DNA of 40,314 nucleotides, from contig JAIOHV010000008.1 in the NCBI GenBank assembly GCA_019912885.1, positions 1-40,314 of the forward strand, in the 5' to 3' direction. The notes under the pieces are model-generated. The model did not search any database. It had not been told where the DNA came from and saw nothing but the letters and a program-made list of their open reading frames with translations. Shown piece after piece: positions 1-6,241 of this stretch. Position 1 is the first letter of the stretch. Each line of letters begins with the position of its first letter. Both the position numbers and the translations under genes were made by a program. Origin of the DNA: a bacterium (GTDB taxonomy: Bacteria; Lernaellota; Lernaellaia; JACKCT01).

Positions 1-461
1 GCCGTCGGCCCGACCGCGCCGCCGTACACCCACGGCACGCCGCGCGCCACGGCCCAGTCGTTCAGCAGGTAGCGCGTCTCCACGTTGTCGGAGCCGTCGC
101 AAACGACGTGCGCGCCGTCGAGCAGGGCGTCGATGTTGCGCGCGGAAAGATCGGACACATGCGGAACGAGTTCGACCTCGCCGTTGATGGCCGCCAGATG
201 CGCCGCCGCCGCGATCGCCTTGGGCCGCCCCTCGCGCGCGTCGTCCTCGATGAAAAGCGCCTGGCGATGAAGATTCGTCCACTCGACGATGTCGCGATCG
301 ACAAGGACGAGCCTTCCTGCGCCCGCGCGCGTAAGAACCTCCGCAACGTGCGTTCCAAGCGCTCCGCACCCGACCACGGCGACGGTCGCCTGCCGCAGCC
401 GCGCCTGCCCCGCGGGGCCGAGCGGCTCGAAGAGCGTCTGGCGCTGGTAGCGGTCGTTCAC
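1..461 (-). CDS. ThiF/MoeB/HesA-family adenylyltransferase, C-terminus cut by window edge
   Basis: E1-like enzymes of this family adenylate the C-terminal Gly of a ubiquitin-like sulfur carrier (MoaD, ThiS or similar) in molybdopterin, thiamine or cysteine synthesis. The 153 visible residues start at a GTG (459-461) and read VNDRYQRQTLFEPLG, then the nucleotide-binding GCGALG and LVLVDRDIVEWTNLHRQ, in which the Asp and the Arg/Asn/Arg/Gln set contacts ATP. They continue to CDGSDNVETRYLLND, another family hallmark. The catalytic Cys and zinc-binding Cys pairs would lie beyond position 1, so MoeB, ThiF and HesA cannot be told apart. The GTG is chosen because an upstream ATG runs into a stop after three codons and the family usually begins near the (N)DRYxRQ motif. 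Confidence 0.85.
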   Translation of the reverse strand, partial: MNDRYQRQTLFEPLGPAGQARLRQATVAVVGCGALGTHVAEVLTRAGAGRLVLVDRDIVEWTNLHRQALFIEDDAREGRPKAIAAAAHLAAINGEVELVPHVSDLSARNIDALLDGAHVVCDGSDNVETRYLLNDWAVARGVPWVYGGAVGPT

Positions 462-477
462 GCGGACATTGTGGGCA

Positions 478-534
478 GGATTGAGGATCGAGGATAGAGG
501 ATAGAGGATCGCAGGAGGGAGGATTGAGGATTGT
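478..534. repeat. GAGGATTGA-type microrepeat cluster
   Basis: Tandem degenerate copies of a 9-10 bp unit (GGATTGAGGATCGAGGATAG and variants) lie between the adenylyltransferase start and the oxidoreductase gene. The same family recurs at 6060-6093 inside a coding region and at 33253-33292, with an A-richer version at 1629-1791. Confidence 0.8.
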
Positions 535-637
535 GTTTGGCGCGGCCGTGCCGGCGCCCGCCCCGCCCGGGTTTCCCATTTTCTTGTCGCCGGGGACCTG
601 TCGCCTGTAAGCTGTCGTCTTCCAGGGGAGGCGATCG

Positions 638-1627
638 ATGAAAGCGGTTCAGGTGGACAGGCTCGGAGGACCGGACGTCCTTCAGATCAAGGATATCGAG
701 CGGCCGGCGCCGGGCGACGACGACGTGCTCGTCAAGGTCGAAGCGGCGGGGGTGAATTTCGCGGACATCCTCATGCGCCGCGGGGAGTACGTGTTCAAAC
801 CGCGGCTTCCGTACACGCCGGGTTTGGAGTTCGTCGGGCGCGTCGATACGGTCGGCGGAAACGTCAAACATCTCAAGAAGGGCGACCGCGTCGCGGCGAT
901 CGCCCCGCTTGGCGGATACGCCGAATACGCCGTCGCGGCGGCGGCCTCCGCGCTGCCGCTGTCAAGCGGGATCACCGCCAAGTTCGGGTGCGCGCTGCCG
1001 ATTTCGGGCATGACCGCCTATCACCTGGCGCACACCGTCGTGGATTTGCGCGGCGGCGAGACCGCTGTCGTTTACGCGGCGGCGGGAAGCGTCGGCGCGA
1101 TCCTGTGCCAGCTTCTGAACCTGCGCGGCGTGCGCGTCATCGCGCTTGTCGGCAGCGAAAAGAAAAAGGCGTTCCTTCGCAGGCTCGACTGCGCGGAGGG
1201 CATCATCAATTACACCAAGGAAAACGTCGCCGAACGCGTCCTCGAAATCACGAGCGGGCGCGGCGCGGAGGTGATTTACAACTCCGTCGCCGCGAAAACG
1301 GTTCGCGACGATTTCCGCATGGTGTCCGACCTCGGCACGGTCGTCATCTACGGCCAGGCCGGCGGCGCGCCAAGCCCGAAAGAACTTTACGTCTCGCTGA
1401 TGAAAGAGTTCACGCGAAGCCCCGCGCTGCGTTTGTATTACCTCACCTCGAGCATCCGCGAGCGCCCGCGCGAACATCAGGCCGGCTGGTTCCGCATGCT
1501 CGCCCTGGTCGAGAACAAGCACCTGGATATCCCCATCCACGGCATGTATCCACTCGAGGACGCGGCGTACGTTCAGGAAGCCGTGGAAACGCGAAAGACA
1601 AGCGGGAAGGTATTGCTCAAACCGTAG
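638..1627 (+). CDS. NADPH:quinone oxidoreductase, VAT-1-like zinc-free medium-chain dehydrogenase
   Basis: This 329-residue protein belongs to the medium-chain dehydrogenase/reductase superfamily, quinone oxidoreductase branch, which uses NADPH to reduce quinones or enals in the cytoplasm. It begins MKAVQVDRLGGPDVLQIKDI and carries GVNFADILMRRGEY near residue 38. A Rossmann nucleotide-binding segment AAAGSVGAILCQLLNLRG follows near residue 150, and the family ending is SGKVLLKP. The structural-zinc Cys cluster of alcohol dehydrogenases is absent. The start is fixed by a strong ribosome binding site, AGGGGAGG at about 623-631. A second gene of the same subfamily lies at 24531-25547. The substrate cannot be inferred. 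Confidence 0.88.
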   Translation: MKAVQVDRLGGPDVLQIKDIERPAPGDDDVLVKVEAAGVNFADILMRRGEYVFKPRLPYTPGLEFVGRVDTVGGNVKHLKKGDRVAAIAPLGGYAEYAVAAAASALPLSSGITAKFGCALPISGMTAYHLAHTVVDLRGGETAVVYAAAGSVGAILCQLLNLRGVRVIALVGSEKKKAFLRRLDCAEGIINYTKENVAERVLEITSGRGAEVIYNSVAAKTVRDDFRMVSDLGTVVIYGQAGGAPSPKELYVSLMKEFTRSPALRLYYLTSSIRERPREHQAGWFRMLALVENKHLDIPIHGMYPLEDAAYVQEAVETRKTSGKVLLKP

Positions 1628-1628
1628 G

Positions 1629-1791
1629 AATTGAAAATTGAAGATCGAAGATTGAAGATTGAAACGACGCGACAGTCGCGCGGAAACGAAGGTCGCTCAT
1701 CGACAGGCATTGCACATTGCGCCTGTGGCGAAACAGGCACGGACGCTCGTTGCGATTCCGATCTTCAATTTTCGATCTTCATTCTTCAATC
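1629..1791. repeat. Element flanked by inverted ATTGAAGATCGAAG repeats
   Basis: The left arm, 1629-1664, repeats ATTGAAGAT-type units. The right arm, 1760-1791, is its inverted counterpart (GATCTTCAATTTTCGATCTTC). About 95 bp of unrelated GC-rich sequence lie between. The right arm abuts and includes the stop codon of the convergent hydrolase gene. The layout resembles a small non-autonomous element, or a hairpin between convergent genes. Confidence 0.65.
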
Positions 1792-2914
1792 AAACGGCTT
1801 CGATCTGCTTTTCGATCTCCTCGCCCGTCGCTTCGGATAGCGCCTCCTCGGGCGTGCCGTCGTGGTCGATCAGCCACTGGCCGACCGCGAGGATGGCGTC
1901 GTTGGGGGCATTGCGCCCGAAGATGATGTCGCCGTGGCCGTAGTCGGTCGAGCCTTCGGCCTCCTTGTAGACCACGTACGTCTTGTCCTCGCTTCCCATT
2001 CGCTCGTACGCGTATTCCACGGCGTAGGGACGCACGAGCAGATCGCCCGGCGAGGCCGCGAGGAAAAATGGCGTGCGGATTTTCGCGAGGCCCTTTTCGT
2101 AGCTTTCGCCGTCGCGCGCGCTGATGTCGCGGGTCTTGATCCAGCGCGAAAAGTCGTGCAGCAGCGACGAAGGCGTATCCGCCAGCACGTTCGCGACGAC
2201 GCGGCGCATTTCCTCGCGATCGAGATTGTCCGGACGGATCATCGGCCGGTGGACGATGCCGGGCATGTTGTGCATGTACGGTACGATGAGCCGCGTGAAA
2301 AACTGGTTGTGGATGACGGGAATGAGGCCAAACAGGAAATCAAGCGGCAGCACGCTTCGCAGCCAACTCTTGCGAAGATATCCGAGCGTGGCCGGACTCG
2401 CGACCGCGCACGCGCCGGCGATTTTTTCGGCGCACGGACCCTGCGTGATCGCGTAGGCCACCATGCCGCCCATCGAATGTCCGACCCAGTACACCTTGTC
2501 CGCGCCGGTTTCGGCGAGCACGCGATTGATGGCCGCCGGCGCGTCACGGCGGACGAAATCCTCGAAGTGCACGTCGTCGCGCCCCGGCGTGCGCGCGTTT
2601 TTCGGGCGCGATTGTCCCGAGCCCGACAGCTCCAGGCAAAAGACGTCAAACCCCAGCCGCGCCAGATGACCGGCGACGCTGTTCTTTCCGGGCAGCGCCA
2701 TGTTGAAGCGGTTGGCCCCAAGTCCGTGGCACGCGATGACCGGATACCGGCGGCGCGCCTCGCCCTCGGGCAGCACGCGGTAGAGAACAACGTGCCGCGT
2801 TTGGCTGACGCGTACGTGGTGCGTCTGGGCGGGATACCACTCGACCGCCCAACGCGAGCCCCAGAGGTACAAGCCCCAGACGATGAGGATCGCCAGGATG
2901 ACGGCGGCTATCAT
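1790..2914 (-). CDS. Membrane-anchored alpha/beta hydrolase
   Basis: The 374-residue protein has an N-terminal hydrophobic helix (residues 2-22, MIAAVILAILIVWGLYLWGS) that should anchor it in the inner membrane. An alpha/beta hydrolase fold follows. CHGLGANRFNMALPG looks like the oxyanion-hole HG motif, LELSGSGQSRP follows it, and the nucleophile elbow is GHSMGG. Late Asp (SPGDLLVRP) and His (YGHGD) residues are plausible triad members. The architecture resembles lipases/esterases of the PHA synthase-like group, but substrate is unknown. The start ATG follows a good Shine-Dalgarno (GGGAGGGAAG). The stop codon lies in a repeat shared with the intergenic region. Confidence 0.85.
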   Translation of the reverse strand: MIAAVILAILIVWGLYLWGSRWAVEWYPAQTHHVRVSQTRHVVLYRVLPEGEARRRYPVIACHGLGANRFNMALPGKNSVAGHLARLGFDVFCLELSGSGQSRPKNARTPGRDDVHFEDFVRRDAPAAINRVLAETGADKVYWVGHSMGGMVAYAITQGPCAEKIAGACAVASPATLGYLRKSWLRSVLPLDFLFGLIPVIHNQFFTRLIVPYMHNMPGIVHRPMIRPDNLDREEMRRVVANVLADTPSSLLHDFSRWIKTRDISARDGESYEKGLAKIRTPFFLAASPGDLLVRPYAVEYAYERMGSEDKTYVVYKEAEGSTDYGHGDIIFGRNAPNDAILAVGQWLIDHDGTPEEALSEATGEEIEKQIEAV

Positions 2915-3004
2915 CTTCCCTCCCGTTCACCTGATCGCGGCGCGCGCCAGGGGCGCGCCATTGCGATCGTCACGCCCCGTTGGCCGGCGCCATCCGCGCC
3001 GGCA

Positions 3005-3640
3005 TCAGTTCGCGCCGGCCGGCGTCGACTCCGCGGATTTCGGCGCGCCCGCGGCCGGCGGCGGCGACCCGGATTCGCCTTCGGGCCCGTCCTCCGAACC
3101 CTCCACGGCATCGCCGCCGTGCGGGCCGGTTTCCGCGCGCGCGCGGCGCAGCGTCTGCACGAAATCGCGCCCGCAACTCATGACGGCGTCGCACTCATCG
3201 GCGGCCGCGCCGCAATCGACAAAGGCCTGCGGCAACAAGCCCGCCATGCACGGATCGTAGCACAACAGCTTGCAGCGCTGGACCTTCGCGAACGGTCCCA
3301 GGCGGCACTTGGCGGCCTTGGGACACCATTCCGTGCAAAACGTGCGGCAGGAGTCCTCGTTCGCGACGGCCTTCGGCACATCCTTGAGCAATTCGCGCAG
3401 CCGCGCGACGCGCGCGCCGGGCGGGGGGCCCGCCGGCGTTTCCCCCGGTTGGCCGGGTTGCATCGGCGTCATGCCGGCACCGCCGTACGCGCCCGAAAGA
3501 CGATCGAGCGTCTCCGGCGCGGCCGGCGTCGGCGCCGCCGGTTTCGGTTCGGATCGGCTTTTGCACCCCGCGACGGCGATCGCAAGGATCGCGGCGGCGC
3601 CAAAAATGACGATGCGGGACAGGTTCGGGCGCGATTTCAT
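3005..3640 (-). CDS. Cys-rich lipoprotein of unknown function
   Basis: A 211-residue predicted lipoprotein. A basic N-terminus and hydrophobic stretch end in IAVAGC, with Cys26 as the lipidated residue. A Pro/Ala-rich linker follows, then a compact region with nine Cys (CRTFCTEWCPKAAKC through CDAVMSC), probably disulfide-bonded in the periplasm. A low-complexity Pro/Glu/Gly-rich tail ends the protein. The open frame extends far upstream, but the ATG at 3640 is chosen because it starts the signal peptide and follows GAGG eight bases upstream. I do not recognise the family. The Cys pattern suggests a small disulfide-stabilised or metal-binding domain; that is inference. Confidence 0.8.
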   Translation of the reverse strand: MKSRPNLSRIVIFGAAAILAIAVAGCKSRSEPKPAAPTPAAPETLDRLSGAYGGAGMTPMQPGQPGETPAGPPPGARVARLRELLKDVPKAVANEDSCRTFCTEWCPKAAKCRLGPFAKVQRCKLLCYDPCMAGLLPQAFVDCGAAADECDAVMSCGRDFVQTLRRARAETGPHGGDAVEGSEDGPEGESGSPPPAAGAPKSAESTPAGAN

Positions 3641-3735
3641 GGACGTGACCTCAAGGCGCGATTGCGCCGTCACGTCGCCGCAAATCCTGAGGAAAGTCAA
3701 GCGGACACGCGCGGAATTCGCGCGCGGGTTTCGCG

Positions 3736-4272
3736 TCAATCCCCGCCGGTTTCGGCCGGTGCGATGACGCGTTCGAAATAGCAATCGACGCTCGAGGAGT
3801 CGCACCCGGCGCCCTCGTAAAAGACGTCGCTGATGAGCCGGCCCTCGATCGTGCCGGTTTCCTCGTCGACGCGCACGCTGTAGTTCTGGCCTTCGAACTT
3901 GGCGCAATCGGCGCCGGTGAGCGGGCTCGTGACAAGCTCGAGCTTGACGATCGTCGTGCCGAAGGTTTCACCCTGGAAAAGTTCGACCTTCTCGCCGCCC
4001 TGGCCGGCCTTCTGATAACGCACCCAGCCGACGCGCAGATCGCCGGACTGCTCGATCTCGATGATCCAGTCCTCGAACTCGCCCTCGTTGTCCGGCTGGC
4101 AACCGTCGCTCTCGATCGTCATGCGGGCGGGGTAGAGGCCCTCGATATCCTGGCCATAGCTGCGGGGCTTGTCGTCGTCATCGTCATCGCCGCCACCCTG
4201 GCAGCCGGCGATCGCGACGAACGCGAGCGTGAGGAAGACGGCGAGGGTCGCCGGGAAAAGACGTGCGCGCAT
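3736..4272 (-). CDS. Asp-tract lipoprotein, unknown function
   Basis: A 178-residue lipoprotein with lipobox AIAGC (Cys24), immediately followed by QGGGDDDDDDK. The rest looks like a small beta-rich domain (YPARMTIESDGCQPDNEG, then a segment with repeated Glu/Val strands) and has three further Cys pairs or singles. No known family is recognised. The start ATG (4270-4272) has GGAGG five bases upstream and follows a strong promoter at 4336-4364. It shares the Cys-then-poly-Asp leader with the proteins at 20002-20358, 20716-23397 and 37313-40063, which otherwise look unrelated. Confidence 0.82.
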   Translation of the reverse strand: MRARLFPATLAVFLTLAFVAIAGCQGGGDDDDDDKPRSYGQDIEGLYPARMTIESDGCQPDNEGEFEDWIIEIEQSGDLRVGWVRYQKAGQGGEKVELFQGETFGTTIVKLELVTSPLTGADCAKFEGQNYSVRVDEETGTIEGRLISDVFYEGAGCDSSSVDCYFERVIAPAETGGD

Positions 4273-4335
4273 GCGTTCCTCCGCTTCGCGCGCCCGGCGC
4301 GCGGGCACGCGGATAGCGATTGTGGTGCGTCTGAC

Positions 4336-4364
4336 ATTAAAGATTCGTTTGCTTTCATTGTCAA
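4336..4364 (-). promoter_or_regulatory. Sigma70-type promoter for the Asp-tract lipoprotein
   Basis: Reading the minus strand, TTGACA (4364-4359) is separated by exactly 17 bp from TTTAAT (4341-4336), placing transcription start near 4329, about 57 bases before the start codon at 4272. A 9-bp inverted repeat, GTGCGTCTG at 4325-4333 and CAGACGCAC at 4377-4385, brackets the promoter core and could be an operator. Base composition is much AT-richer than the surroundings. Confidence 0.72.
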
Positions 4365-4417
4365 CATTTGGTGGGCCAGACGCACATTGACTACCGGATA
4401 TGGTGGCGAATGCGTCG

Positions 4418-4450
4418 ATGGACAAAATGGACATGATGGACCGAATGGAC
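4418..4450. repeat. ATGGACnnn microrepeat cluster
   Basis: Four near copies of GATGGAC spaced 8-10 bp apart lie between the divergent lipoprotein and activator genes. The family recurs at 8425-8458, 24352-24393, 27655-27689 (inverted), 30806-30846 (inverted) and, more weakly, 31574-31622. Confidence 0.8.
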
Positions 4451-4534
4451 TTGACGCGTTGACGAACGGGCATTCGCTCCGGATGTTCGCTCTTCCCGAT
4501 CGGCCGCGTCTTCGTTAAAACTACGCTCACGCTT

Positions 4535-6238
4535 ATGCCGGCTCCCAACACCTCGCGCGCCTGGATCGAAATCCGCGACGACCGACGCCGCGTGGTAACA
4601 CTTGCTTTATCCGCGGAGGGCGTCACGGTCGGCGGCGGATCGAATGCGGACATCACCTTGCCCGAACTTTCCGAACGCACGCTCGTGCGCGCGCAGCCGG
4701 GCGACGGCGCGGTGGAGCTGACGCTGCTGGCCGGCCCCGACGAGCGGTGGGGAAAATTCGTATCCGCCTCGGCGGGCGAACGCGTGACGCTCGGCCCGTA
4801 TGCACTTTTGATCGGCGCGCCGAAAAAGACGAAGAAGGATCCCACGCGCGAGCTTGTGCTGCGCGCGGGCGGCGACGCGCTTGTCGTCAACGCGCCCTAC
4901 CTCGTCGTGCGCGCGCCGGAAAACGGCCCCGAGCGCCGCGTCGAGATCCCCGAAGGCGGGCTCGTGATCGGCAAGAATCCCGAATGCGATCTCGTGCTGA
5001 CGGACACGTACGTCTCCGGGCGGCACGCCATGATCGAGGCTCGCGCGGGACGCCTGACGCTGCGCGATCTCGCCAGCCGCAACGGCACCTTCCTCGATGG
5101 CGCGCGCGTCGAGGCGTCGGAGATCGGCCAAGGGCAGGAGATCGTCCTCGGGCGCACGTCGATTCGCGTCGCGTCCGAGCGCACGGAAGAGGCCATCGAG
5201 CCCGCGCCGCCGATCCCGGGCCTCGCCGGTGAATCCGCGACGATGCGCCGCGTGGCCGCCGTGGCCCGCCGCGTCGCCGCGACCGACGTCACCGTCTTGC
5301 TGACCGGCGAAACCGGCACGGGCAAGGAGGTCGTCGCGCGCGCGATCCATCGCCTGTCCCCGCGCGCCGACGGGCCGTTCATCCCCGTCAACTGCGGCGC
5401 GATCCCGAAGGAGCTGATCGAAAGCGAGCTATTCGGCCACGTGCGCGGCGCGTTCTCCGGCGCGAACGCGGACCGCAAGGGGCTCTTTCCACTGGCGGCC
5501 GGCGGCACGATTTTTCTCGACGAGATCGGCGAACTTCCGCCGGACGCGCAGACGCGATTGCTGCGCGTGCTCGACGACGGCCACGTGCGCCCGCTTGGCG
5601 CCGAACGCGAAATCTTCTGCGACGCACGCGTCGTCGCCGCGACAAACCGCGACCTCTCGATCCTCGCGGGCGACGGCAAGTTTCGCGAGGACCTTCTCTA
5701 TCGCCTGCGCATGATCGAGATCGCGCTGCCGCCGCTGCGCGAGCGCGGGGAGGACATTCCCGCGATCGCGCGGCATCTGCTCGAGCGCGAGGCCGCCGCG
5801 CTTGGGCGATCGAATCCCGGATTCACGAGTGAAGCGCTCGCGCGCCTTCGCGCATATGACTTTCCCGGCAACGTGCGCGAGATGCGCGCCGCGCTCGTGC
5901 ACGCCCTCGTGATGACGGACGTCGGACCGATCGACGCGGCCGACCTCGTCTTCGTCCGCGGCGCCGCCGCACCCCGCGATCCGGACCGCACCGAACAGAG
6001 CCGCGCCGAACAGAGCCGCGACCGTCAGGGAGCGGGTGGCCCCGCACGCGCCGGGACGGAACTCAATCCTCAATCCTCAATCCTCGATCCTCCCTCTCCC
6101 CTCGAATCCGCCGAACGTGACGCCATCCTCCGCGCGCTCGCGCACGCGCCCACGCGCAAGGCCGCGGCGCGGACGCTCGGCATCGCGCCCTCGACGCTCT
6201 ACCAGAAAATCCGGAAGTACGGCCTCGAGGACCGCTGA
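4535..6238 (+). CDS. Sigma54-dependent transcriptional activator with FHA domain(s)
   Basis: This 567-residue bacterial enhancer-binding protein would remodel RNA polymerase-sigma54 holoenzyme by ATP hydrolysis. Residues about 10-95 look like a degenerate FHA-like domain (VTVGGGSNADITLPELSER). Residues about 130-212 form a canonical FHA domain (GLVIGKNPECDLVLTD, SGRHAMIE, DLASRNGTFLDG), which binds phosphothreonine peptides. The AAA+ domain has Walker A GETGTGKE (near residue 258), the sigma54-contacting loop as GAFSGA instead of the usual GAFTGA (near 305), and Walker B GGTIFLDEIGEL. A Fis-type helix-turn-helix ends the protein (KAAARTLGIAPSTLYQKIRK). The linker before it, from about 5985 to 6095, is built from genomic repeats. 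Input may be a Ser/Thr kinase signal, as in myxobacterial FHA activators. No clear ribosome binding site precedes the ATG. Confidence 0.9.
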   Translation: MPAPNTSRAWIEIRDDRRRVVTLALSAEGVTVGGGSNADITLPELSERTLVRAQPGDGAVELTLLAGPDERWGKFVSASAGERVTLGPYALLIGAPKKTKKDPTRELVLRAGGDALVVNAPYLVVRAPENGPERRVEIPEGGLVIGKNPECDLVLTDTYVSGRHAMIEARAGRLTLRDLASRNGTFLDGARVEASEIGQGQEIVLGRTSIRVASERTEEAIEPAPPIPGLAGESATMRRVAAVARRVAATDVTVLLTGETGTGKEVVARAIHRLSPRADGPFIPVNCGAIPKELIESELFGHVRGAFSGANADRKGLFPLAAGGTIFLDEIGELPPDAQTRLLRVLDDGHVRPLGAEREIFCDARVVAATNRDLSILAGDGKFREDLLYRLRMIEIALPPLRERGEDIPAIARHLLEREAAALGRSNPGFTSEALARLRAYDFPGNVREMRAALVHALVMTDVGPIDAADLVFVRGAAAPRDPDRTEQSRAEQSRDRQGAGGPARAGTELNPQSSILDPPSPLESAERDAILRALAHAPTRKAAARTLGIAPSTLYQKIRKYGLEDR

Positions 6239-6241
6239 CGC

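Noticed and set aside
538-560. Sigma54-like TGGCGCG...TGCC upstream of the first oxidoreductase
   Set aside because: The GG to GC spacing is nine, not ten, and the -12 half matches poorly.
1862-3781. Long plus-strand ORF (639 codons) antisense to the hydrolase and Cys-rich lipoprotein genes
   Set aside because: Composition is Arg/Ala/Asp-rich shadow sequence without motifs. The minus strand carries recognisable GHSMGG and lipobox signals.
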